DNA from: Chlorobiota bacterium
GTDB taxonomy: Bacteria; Bacteroidota; Ignavibacteria; Kapaibacteriales; NICIL-2
Direction: 5' to 3'
DNA length: 15,634 nucleotides
Assembly (NCBI GenBank): GCA_003695605.1
Contig: RFIK01000041.1
Coordinates: 1-15,634, forward strand
Below are positions 7,207 through 15,634 of the stretch, piece after piece; within the stretch, counting starts at the first letter, position 1, and the number at the start of each line of letters is the position of its first letter. The translations under genes and the position numbers were made by a program. The notes under the pieces are model-generated. The model made no database searches and was not told where the DNA came from. It saw only the letters and a program-made list of their open reading frames with translations.

Positions 7207-7318
7207 AGGAGGAACTGCCGGTAAAGTTCGACAAAACGCAGGCTCTAAACGAATGGCGTGGCTTGATATTTCCTGGTGGCACTGGTCTTACTGCTCTGGG
7301 CAAGGAGCACCCGCGTGG

Positions 7319-8581
7319 CTACTCGATGTAGTCGCAGCGCATGTAGGGTCGCAGTGCCTCCGGGATGCGGATTCGTCCATCGGGCAGTTGGTGATGCTCC
7401 AGCACCGCAACCATGATGCGCGAGGTGGCAAGTCCGCTGCCGTTGAGTGTGTGGACGTAGTCGAGCGTGCCGTCGCTCCGGCGGTAGCGAATCTGTGCGC
7501 GCCGCGCTTGGAACGCTTCGAAGTTCGAGCAGGAGGAAACCTCCAAGTACCGCTGCTCGACCGGTGACCATACCTCCAGGTCATAGGTCTTCGCGCTGGC
7601 AAAGCTCATGTCGCCGGTGCAGAGGAGGACGACACGATACGGCAGTTCCAGGAGCTGCAGCACCGTCTCGACGTCAGCGACCAGCCGCTCGAGTTCGTCG
7701 TAGGACGTCTCAGGTGTGGTGAATTTGACCAACTCGACTTTGTTGAACTGATGGACGCGCAAAAAGCCGCGAGTATCGCGCCCGTAGCTTCCCGCCTCAC
7801 GACGAAAACAGGGCGAATAGCCGCAGAGTTTGATTGGCAGATCGCTTTCGCGGAGAATTTCTTCGCGGTAGTAGTTTGTCAGCGGCACTTCGGCGGTCGG
7901 GATTAAGAACAGGTCATCACTGGGGCAGTGGTACATGTCGTCGGCGAGCTTCGGAAGCTGGCCGGTCCCGGTCATCGAGGCACGATTTGCCAGAAACGGC
8001 GGCCAGACTTCACGGTAGCCATGGCGTTGGGTGTGGACATCGAGGAACAGTGTGAGCATCGCACGTTCCAGTTGTGCGCCTTTGCCGACGTAGAAGGCAA
8101 AGCCACTGCCAGCGACTTTTGCACCGCGCTCGAAGTCGAGAATTCCCAGCTTCGTGCCGATCTCCAGATGGCTGCGACGCCACTCGGCGGGGATTTCTTC
8201 TGCGCAGGAACGGACGACAACGTTCGCTTGTGCATCTACGCCGATGGGGACGCTTTCGTGCGCGATGTTCGGTACCCACAGGAGGAGCTCTTCCAGCTCG
8301 GCTTCGATAGTGCGGAGTTCGTCGTCATTGGCCTTGATCCGTTCTCCGAGCAGGCGCATTTGGCTGATGAGTTCGCTCGAGTCGCTGCCGGATTTTTTCA
8401 GTTGAGCGATTTCTTCGCTTGTGCGGTTGCGGTGGTGCTTGAGCTCATCGGTTTGGCGGACAAGCTCGCGGCGACGTGCATCGAGCGCAATGATATGGTC
8501 GAGATCGATGGGCTGCTGCTTGTTCTCGGCGTTGCGTTTGACAATGTCGGGATGTTCTCTGATGAAGCGCAGATCGAGCAT
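7319..8581 (-). CDS. serS: Seryl-tRNA synthetase
   Basis: SerRS charges tRNA-Ser (and tRNA-Sec where present) with serine in the cytoplasm. The 420 residues match the usual bacterial length. The N-terminal domain (about 1-105) is a long helical hairpin that binds the tRNA arm. The class II catalytic core follows: the TAE serine-binding motif at 229-231, motif 2 around CFRREAGSYGRDTRGFLR (258-275) with HQFNKVE after it, and motif 3 around GSGLATSR (381-388). LEVSSCSNFEAFQARR (346-361) is also a standard block. ATG 8581 is preceded on its own strand by GGAG at a usable spacing and by a TAATTTCG promoter element 32 bases away. It diverges from pyrE. Confidence 0.96.
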   Translation of the reverse strand: MLDLRFIREHPDIVKRNAENKQQPIDLDHIIALDARRRELVRQTDELKHHRNRTSEEIAQLKKSGSDSSELISQMRLLGERIKANDDELRTIEAELEELLLWVPNIAHESVPIGVDAQANVVVRSCAEEIPAEWRRSHLEIGTKLGILDFERGAKVAGSGFAFYVGKGAQLERAMLTLFLDVHTQRHGYREVWPPFLANRASMTGTGQLPKLADDMYHCPSDDLFLIPTAEVPLTNYYREEILRESDLPIKLCGYSPCFRREAGSYGRDTRGFLRVHQFNKVELVKFTTPETSYDELERLVADVETVLQLLELPYRVVLLCTGDMSFASAKTYDLEVWSPVEQRYLEVSSCSNFEAFQARRAQIRYRRSDGTLDYVHTLNGSGLATSRIMVAVLEHHQLPDGRIRIPEALRPYMRCDYIE

Positions 8582-8612
8582 TGGCGGTGCTCCGGTGAAG
8601 GAACTATGGGCG

Positions 8613-8620
8613 CGAAATTA
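8613..8620 (-). promoter_or_regulatory. Candidate -7 element TAATTTCG for serS
   Basis: On the minus strand this is a one-base variant of TAnnTTTG, 32 bases from the serS ATG at 8581. No TTG is seen about 20 bases upstream. It is back-to-back with the pyrE element, with 23 bases between them. Confidence 0.32.
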
Positions 8621-8643
8621 CCGCAGACCATGCGAGGGAGCGG

Positions 8644-8651
8644 TATCTTCG
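8644..8651 (+). promoter_or_regulatory. Candidate -7 element TATCTTCG for the pyrE-acpS-menA operon
   Basis: This one-base variant of TAnnTTTG ends 33 bases before the pyrE ATG at 8684, almost the same distance as for serS on the other strand. No clear upstream TTG is present. No pyrimidine-type attenuator or leader ORF is visible in the short leader. Confidence 0.32.
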
Positions 8652-8683
8652 CAGCGTACGTGGAATAGGCAGACAGCGCGTGT

Positions 8684-9208
8684 ATGGATCATGACCTTGC
8701 TCGTGCCATCTACGAGCGCTCTCATTTGGAAGGCGATTTTCTCTTGCGCTCCGGGCAGCGGAGCAGCGTGTACTTCGACAAGTACCTTTTCGAGTGCGAG
8801 CCGGCGCTGCTTCGCAGGATAGCCGATCGCTTGGCGCTGCTCGTGCCGCCGGATGCAGAGGTTCTCGCTGGGCTCGAGCTCGGCGGTATTCCGCTGGTTA
8901 CTGCACTCGGACTTGCTACGGGAATGCCGATGGCATTTGTGCGGAAGAAGGCGAAATCGTACGGTACGTGCAAGCTGGCGGAAGGTGCGCCTATCGAGGG
9001 GCGCCGCGTGGTCGTAATCGAAGACGTAGTGACCAGCGGCGGGCAGGTTGCTGAAAGCATTGCAGCGCTCATCGAGCATGGCGCGCGTGTCGATACCGCG
9101 CTCTGCGTTATTGACCGCGAGCAAGGCGGGCGGGAGCTTCTGGCGTCGAACGGTGTTGAACTACGCTCACTCTTTACAATGCGGCAGTTGGAAGAGGCAG
9201 CGCGATGA
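8684..9208 (+). CDS. pyrE: Orotate phosphoribosyltransferase
   Basis: PyrE makes orotidine 5'-phosphate from orotate and PRPP in pyrimidine synthesis. The 174-residue protein is a type I phosphoribosyltransferase. The PRPP-binding loop is VVVIEDVVTSGG (109-120), with the two acidic residues in place. The basic catalytic segment RKKAKSYGT (87-95) and the substrate block LELGGIPLVTAL are as expected. It is shorter than the E. coli enzyme (213 residues) but within the range of compact bacterial and archaeal forms. It heads a rightward operon and overlaps acpS by 4 bases (ATGA). There is no strong Shine-Dalgarno sequence before the ATG. Confidence 0.93.
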   Translation: MDHDLARAIYERSHLEGDFLLRSGQRSSVYFDKYLFECEPALLRRIADRLALLVPPDAEVLAGLELGGIPLVTALGLATGMPMAFVRKKAKSYGTCKLAEGAPIEGRRVVVIEDVVTSGGQVAESIAALIEHGARVDTALCVIDREQGGRELLASNGVELRSLFTMRQLEEAAR

Positions 9209-9579
9209 TTGCCGGCATCGGGATTGACATCATCGAGGTTGAGCGCATCGCGCGTGCGATCGAGCGCTACGGGGAGCACTTCCTCCGGCGTATCTACACC
9301 GATGCGGAGCGAGAGTACTGCGACCGTGCACCCGCAACGCGCATGCTCCATTACGCCGCACGGTTTGCCGCGAAGGAAGCCTTCACCAAGGCGATTGGGA
9401 CAGGAATCGCCAACGGCTTCCGGTTCCGTGAGTGTGGTGTGATCAATGCACCGAGTGGTATGCCAATGCTTGTGCTCAGCGGCGATCTTGCCGAGCGGTG
9501 GGCAGGGTACCGACTGCACCTTTCGCTTTCGCATACCCAGCACTATGCAGCTGCATGTGTGGTCATCGAGACGAGGTAA
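9205..9579 (+). CDS. acpS: Holo-[acyl-carrier-protein] synthase
   Basis: AcpS transfers the 4'-phosphopantetheine arm of coenzyme A to acyl carrier protein, switching on fatty acid synthesis. The 124 residues match the usual AcpS length. The magnesium-binding Asp8 lies in GIGIDIIEVERI at the N-terminus, and Glu58 in RFAAKEAFTKA (53-63). The C-terminal LSLSHTQHYA block is typical. The ATG overlaps the pyrE stop by 4 bases, and a GAGG lies 5 bases before it, so translation is probably coupled to pyrE. Confidence 0.94.
   Translation: MIAGIGIDIIEVERIARAIERYGEHFLRRIYTDAEREYCDRAPATRMLHYAARFAAKEAFTKAIGTGIANGFRFRECGVINAPSGMPMLVLSGDLAERWAGYRLHLSLSHTQHYAAACVVIETR
9573..9576 (+). promoter_or_regulatory. 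Ribosome binding site deciding the menA start
   Basis: GAGG inside the last codons of acpS is 9 bases before ATG 9586. It favours this ATG over the in-frame TTG (9580) and GTG (9583) just ahead of it, which would be too close for normal spacing. Confidence 0.5.
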
Positions 9580-9585
9580 TTGGTG

Positions 9586-10536
9586 ATGACGCTCCGGCAA
9601 GCGTGGCAGGTGTTACGTCCATTTTCATTCCCAGCGTCGGCATTCCCTTCGCTGCTGGGAAGTGCTGCCGCGGTTGCATTTCACGGTCGTGAGGACGGAT
9701 TTTCATTTTCGCTGTTCGATGCAGCACTTGCGCTCGTCGGGTGTGTGGCGATCCACAGCGTGAGCAATCTGCTCAACGACTACTTCGATTGGCACTCAGG
9801 GCTTGATCGTCTCGATAATTCTGGCAGGATGAATCCGTTGGTTAGCGGCCGGTTGCGTGTGCAGGAGTTTCTGCGGATCCTGGCGGTGGTCTCTGCGATT
9901 GCGCTCGCCATCGCGTCGTACTTTTTGATTCGTGCAGGCCAAGCGATCGCATGGGTCATCGCGATCGGGGCGCTCTCGGCGTGGGCATACACAGCACCGC
10001 CGCTTTCGCTCAAGCGTCGCGCGCTCGGCGAACTGCAAGTGATGCTGTCGTTCGGTGTGCTGATGACGCTGGGCTCGTACCTTGTGCAAGCGTGGCAGCA
10101 TTCGTCGCTTGAGTCTGAGCTCAGCGTTCTTTTGCTTGCGTTACCGCAAAGCTTGCTCATTGCAGCGATTCTCCACGCGAACAACCACCGAGACCGGCGA
10201 GGTGATCGAGGTGCTGGTGCGCTCACGCTTTCGCTTGTCGTCGGTTCGGCGGGACGATCGCGTGCAGTCGGTAAGGTGTTCGTTTGGGGAGCATTTATCC
10301 TCCACGGGCTCGTGGTGCTCGCAACAGCAGGCGAACGCTATGCGATTTCAGCGTGGTCGCTCGTGGCTTGGGGGAGCTTCCCCTGGGCACAACGCGCGCT
10401 GGCATTGCTCGATGGGAGCGATGACCCTGCTTCGGAGCAGTTTCTCCGCGTTGTTCCGAAGCATGCGCAGTTGCAGGCGATCTATGGTGGGCTGATGGTA
10501 GCAGGTGTTTTGATAGGAGCGCTCCTGGCAACTTAG
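9586..10536 (+). CDS. menA: UbiA-family prenyltransferase, probably MenA (DHNA polyprenyltransferase)
   Basis: MenA attaches a polyprenyl chain to 1,4-dihydroxy-2-naphthoate in the membrane during menaquinone synthesis. The 316-residue protein is very hydrophobic with about eight to nine membrane segments. Both Asp-rich prenyl-diphosphate motifs are present: NDYFDWHSGLD at 64-74, and NNHRDRRGD at 199-207. The N-terminus (LRPFSFPASAFPSLLGSA) is of the MenA type rather than the UbiA or protoheme farnesyltransferase type. The assignment to MenA within the superfamily is likely but not certain, because no other men gene is in view. It follows acpS by 6 bases and its stop overlaps the stop of the convergent small membrane gene by 4 bases. 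Confidence 0.86.
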   Translation: MTLRQAWQVLRPFSFPASAFPSLLGSAAAVAFHGREDGFSFSLFDAALALVGCVAIHSVSNLLNDYFDWHSGLDRLDNSGRMNPLVSGRLRVQEFLRILAVVSAIALAIASYFLIRAGQAIAWVIAIGALSAWAYTAPPLSLKRRALGELQVMLSFGVLMTLGSYLVQAWQHSSLESELSVLLLALPQSLLIAAILHANNHRDRRGDRGAGALTLSLVVGSAGRSRAVGKVFVWGAFILHGLVVLATAGERYAISAWSLVAWGSFPWAQRALALLDGSDDPASEQFLRVVPKHAQLQAIYGGLMVAGVLIGALLAT

Positions 10537-10928
10537 TTCAGGCTATGCCGCGCCCAGACGCGAACAGCACTGCCATCTCCTACTGCGACGAGATTCGACC
10601 GCCGACGGCTTGCCCATCGGAGGAACTCTTCTGCTTCAGTGGGGGAAATTCCTGCAAGTTCAGCAAATTGCTGTGCGCCGACCGATGCTTGCTCACGCAG
10701 CACGAGGCGGAGTATGCGTTCCAGCCGCGTGTTCTCGAGATGACGCTCGCGGCTGCTTGTCCAAAACAGGAGCGTCGCAAGCCCTACGTGCACACTTCCG
10801 AGCAGAAAAGGCATCCACCGATCAATGACTGTGGCGCTTTCACTCCAGCCGACAATCCCGATCAGCACGTAGAGCAGCCCGAAGAGCGCTGCCATGATGC
10901 CAAGCAAGTATTTGATGCGATAGACCAT
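10533..10928 (-). CDS. Small membrane protein with a possible cytoplasmic helix-turn-helix tail
   Basis: The 131-residue protein has two hydrophobic helices (about residues 6-27 and 39-58) followed by a basic, helical, soluble tail. In the tail, the stretch from about residue 78 (FAELAGISPTEAEEFLRW, about 88-105) reads like the recognition part of a winged helix domain, but this is only a pattern impression. I do not recognise the family. The ATG at 10928 is preferred over a TTG at 10937: a perfect TAnnTTTG element lies 29 bases before the ATG. It converges on menA with a 4-base overlap of stop codons and diverges from nrdJ across 226 bases. Function is unknown. Confidence 0.7.
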   Translation of the reverse strand: MVYRIKYLLGIMAALFGLLYVLIGIVGWSESATVIDRWMPFLLGSVHVGLATLLFWTSSRERHLENTRLERILRLVLREQASVGAQQFAELAGISPTEAEEFLRWASRRRSNLVAVGDGSAVRVWARHSLN

Positions 10929-10956
10929 TGGTCGCAAAACGAAGCAGTGCTCTGTG

Positions 10957-10964
10957 CAAAGTTA
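10957..10964 (-). promoter_or_regulatory. Candidate -7 element TAACTTTG for the small membrane protein gene
   Basis: On the minus strand this is an exact match to TAnnTTTG, 29 bases before the ATG at 10928, the same distance as for the small lipoprotein gene. A run of T, but no TTG, lies about 20 bases upstream. Confidence 0.42.
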
Positions 10965-11013
10965 CGTGCGTGGACGCTAAAAAATCATGCCAGCGCGCGT
11001 GGAAAAGTTTCTC

Positions 11014-11044
11014 TTGCAAAAGTCCACCTCAATGCCGATTTTTG
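11014..11044 (+). promoter_or_regulatory. Candidate nrdJ promoter (TTG, 20 bases, GATTTTTG)
   Basis: TTG at 11014-11016 and GATTTTTG at 11037-11044 are 20 bases apart, the spacing of Bacteroidota -33/-7 promoters; the -7 box has one mismatch to TAnnTTTG. Transcription would start near 11050, leaving a leader of about 105 bases. I see no cobalamin riboswitch elements and no NrdR-box pair in it. Confidence 0.28.
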
Positions 11045-11144
11045 AGTGTTCTCCTTTCTGCTTCCGAATTCATCTCGGGCAGTCGCACGGCAGCAGCGAC
11101 TGGAGAACGTGCGTCGTTTGTGCCACTACTTGCATTCCACCCGC

Positions 11145-11149
11145 GGAGA
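11145..11149 (+). promoter_or_regulatory. Ribosome binding site deciding the nrdJ start
   Basis: GGAGA lies 5 bases before ATG 11155. It supports this start over an in-frame ATG at 10987, whose extra 56 residues do not look like the family. Confidence 0.65.
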
Positions 11150-11154
11150 CTCCC

Positions 11155-14622
<3,468 letters not shown>

Positions 14623-14652
14623 CCCACCGAAGATCCGAACGGAGTGAAAAAT

Positions 14653-14683
14653 TTGGTAATTGCGCTCTGAACTGGTATATTCG
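14653..14683 (+). promoter_or_regulatory. Promoter for the cysteine-rich secreted protein
   Basis: TTGGTA (14653-14658) and TATATT (14676-14681) are separated by 17 bases, a good sigma-70-type match (4/6 and 5/6). The same bases also read as TTG, 20 bases, TATATTCG, the Bacteroidota -33/-7 arrangement. Transcription would start near 14690, about 50 bases before ATG 14742. It lies just after nrdJ, so the small gene can be expressed alone. Confidence 0.5.
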
Positions 14684-14741
14684 TAACGCTCTGCGCAAGC
14701 GGAGTAATGTGTCGTTCTTCATCACCATCACGGAGCTATCC

Positions 14742-15014
14742 ATGCGTGCAGTGCGGATGTTCGCAGTTACCCTTCTGCTGGGTGCGTTTACAAGTGCGTT
14801 GGCCTGTGGACCCGATGGCAAGTGTGTTGGCAAAGAGAAAGCCGCATGCTGCCTGTCGAAGGCGTCAGCAAAGAAGAGCTGTTCGATCAAGCATGAGTCA
14901 AAGCAGGCAAAGCTGGAGACGAGCGAAAAGTCGAGCGATCCCGCCCATGCGACTGCATCGCCAGCAAAAGCAGATCTCGAAACAGCTCAGCCATCTGAGA
15001 CACCCAAGCGGTAA
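14742..15014 (+). CDS. Small secreted cysteine-rich protein
   Basis: The 90-residue protein begins with two Arg and a hydrophobic core, ending Ala-Leu-Ala before Cys22, a good signal peptidase I site. The mature part has five cysteines in its first 26 residues (Cys22, 28, 36, 37, 47): a C-G-P-D-G-K-C loop, a Cys-Cys pair and one more. A Lys-, Ser-, Ala- and Glu-rich tail without Cys follows and looks disordered. Cleavage before Cys22 might instead mark a lipoprotein, but the lipobox is poor. The cysteine spacing suggests metal binding or disulfides; no family is recognised. ATG 14742 has GGAG 6 bases upstream and its own promoter. A longer in-frame reading from 14535, overlapping nrdJ, is unlikely. 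It lies 119 bases after nrdJ. Confidence 0.72.
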   Translation: MRAVRMFAVTLLLGAFTSALACGPDGKCVGKEKAACCLSKASAKKSCSIKHESKQAKLETSEKSSDPAHATASPAKADLETAQPSETPKR

Positions 15015-15020
15015 CGCGTT

Positions 15021-15040
15021 CAGGAGACGGTGTCCTGTTT
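15021..15040 (+). terminator. Weak terminator-like hairpin after the cysteine-rich gene
   Basis: CAGGA (15021-15025) pairs with TCCTG (15033-15037) across a 7-base loop and is followed by TTT. It begins 6 bases after the stop codon of the cysteine-rich gene. The stem is short and the T run is only three bases, so termination would be inefficient if it occurs. Confidence 0.25.
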
Positions 15041-15052
15041 CCCCATGTGCTG

Positions 15053-15072
15053 CCCGCCGTACGCGCGGCGGG
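15053..15072 (+). other. GC-rich 7-bp hairpin in the leader of the last gene
   Basis: CCCGCCG (15053-15059) and CGGCGGG (15066-15072) are perfect complements around a 6-base loop. No T run follows on either strand. It lies 38 bases before ATG 15111 and could be a leader structure, an mRNA-stabilising end or a weak terminator. Confidence 0.4.
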
Positions 15073-15110
15073 AGAGAGAGTGTAACGATCACATCTGAAA
15101 GGTTCCTGCC

Positions 15111-15634
15111 ATGGCTAAAGGCGGTGCCGGGAAAGTCTATTTTGTGCTTTACCTGGCTGTTATTCTGGAGCTTCTGATCATCATCGTCGAGCGCGACGAG
15201 GCCGAGGAGCATTTGATCCAGAAGCAGAAGGAATCCATGAAAATCGTTGAGAGCATCCTTTCGCAACTGCAGACAGGTGCGGGGACCGAAAGCATTAGCA
15301 CCCGCCCACAGGATGAGATTACGCTGCAGGATGCCGCGATGCGAGTGGCAGGGGGGCCGCAAGTCAAGCAAGATCGGCTCTACGAAGTCATCGTTGGGGT
15401 GACAGACGTCAGTACTGCCGATAAGCTCGAAGGCCTTGATCCAGCCGAGGCTGCCGAAAAGCTCCGCAACCTCATCAAGCTTGCCAATGTTCAAGAGCTC
15501 GATTACCAGATTTTCTACCATCCGAGTAATGCGCCTGATCGGGCACCGCTTTTCCCATCGGATGACTCTTTGCGCAAAATGCGCGTTGACTTCAGCAAGT
15601 TTAGCGAGGGCCAGGAATTTGGCGATCCGGTTGA
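15111..15634 (+). CDS. Membrane-anchored extracytoplasmic protein, N-terminal part (runs off window)
   Basis: The first 174 residues are visible. A short basic start (MAKGGAGK) is followed by one strongly hydrophobic helix (about 9-26). Next comes a charged, probably coiled-coil helix (about 27-53), then a soluble region with alternating strands and helices (about 85-174). This is the layout of a protein anchored once in the inner membrane with its bulk outside. GldM/PorM of the Bacteroidota gliding and type IX secretion motor share that layout, but I see no sequence match strong enough to name it so. ATG 15111 has AAAGG 8 bases upstream, a good ribosome site. The C-terminal part is missing. 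Function unknown. Confidence 0.75.
   Translation, partial: MAKGGAGKVYFVLYLAVILELLIIIVERDEAEEHLIQKQKESMKIVESILSQLQTGAGTESISTRPQDEITLQDAAMRVAGGPQVKQDRLYEVIVGVTDVSTADKLEGLDPAEAAEKLRNLIKLANVQELDYQIFYHPSNAPDRAPLFPSDDSLRKMRVDFSKFSEGQEFGDPV

Noticed and set aside
7207..7318. Promoter or terminator between serS and clpP
   Set aside because: Only a half match (GCGTTTTG on the minus strand, 25 bases from clpP) and no convincing stem with a T run were found, so clpP may simply be read through from serS.
7928..8668. 246-residue ORF on the + strand opposite serS
   Set aside because: It is antisense to a clear, full-length seryl-tRNA synthetase and has no recognisable motif or ribosome site.
8722..9600. 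292-residue ORF on the - strand opposite pyrE and acpS
   Set aside because: It covers two clearly identified genes on the other strand and has Ser- and Arg-rich shadow composition.
10987..11154. In-frame N-terminal extension of nrdJ from ATG 10987
   Set aside because: The extra 56 residues are Cys- and Ser-rich and unlike the family. A good ribosome site precedes ATG 11155, and the candidate promoter lies inside the extension.
11080..11154. Cobalamin riboswitch suggested by GCCACT and GGAGACTCCC upstream of nrdJ
   Set aside because: These short strings only partly resemble the conserved core and the B12 box. The order and the other conserved elements are missing.

Overview
The window looks like an ordinary, compact stretch of a bacterial chromosome, moderately GC-rich. 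No mobile element, CRISPR array, tRNA or rRNA was seen. The best lineage guess is the Bacteroidota/Chlorobi side (for example Ignavibacteria- or Kapabacteria-like). The main reason is that the motif TAnnTTTG, the known -7 element of Bacteroidota promoters, or its one-base variant TAnnTTCG, recurs 25-33 bases before several start codons. A menaquinone gene (menA) and a long B12-dependent ribonucleotide reductase are compatible with this but do not prove it. No species-level claim is possible from the sequence alone.

Layout. (1) Positions 2-301 hold the tail of an unrecognised gene on the + strand. It converges on a leftward envelope cluster (5209 down to 324): cdsA (CDP-diacylglycerol synthesis), manC (GDP-mannose synthesis), an RlpA-like lipoprotein, a small probable lipoprotein and a secreted M61 metallopeptidase with a PDZ-like tail. 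(2) A cation diffusion facilitator gene (5252-6208, +) diverges from cdsA. It overlaps tail-to-tail with a leftward set, serS, clpP and a GNAT acetyltransferase (8581 down to 6177). (3) Diverging from serS is a tight rightward operon, pyrE-acpS-menA (8684-10536), coupled by a 4-base overlap and a 6-base gap. It ends on a 4-base tail-to-tail overlap with a small membrane protein gene. (4) Diverging again is nrdJ (11155-14622), a class II ribonucleotide reductase with all the recognisable catalytic cysteines and a C-terminal zinc-ribbon-like tail. (5) The right end carries a small secreted cysteine-rich protein with its own good promoter, and the start of a membrane-anchored protein that runs off the window.

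Together the genes cover housekeeping: lipid and envelope precursors (cdsA, manC, acpS, menA), wall and envelope maintenance (rlpA-like, M61 peptidase), translation and protein quality control (serS, clpP), nucleotide supply (pyrE, nrdJ) and metal export (CDF). No gap between genes exceeds about 220 bases. I did not find an evident new multi-gene system. The points most worth a second look are the recurrent promoter motif, the apparently face-to-face cdsA/CDF promoters, the replaced acidic residue in the RlpA-like protein, the cysteine-rich secreted protein, and the unrecognised anchored protein at the right edge.
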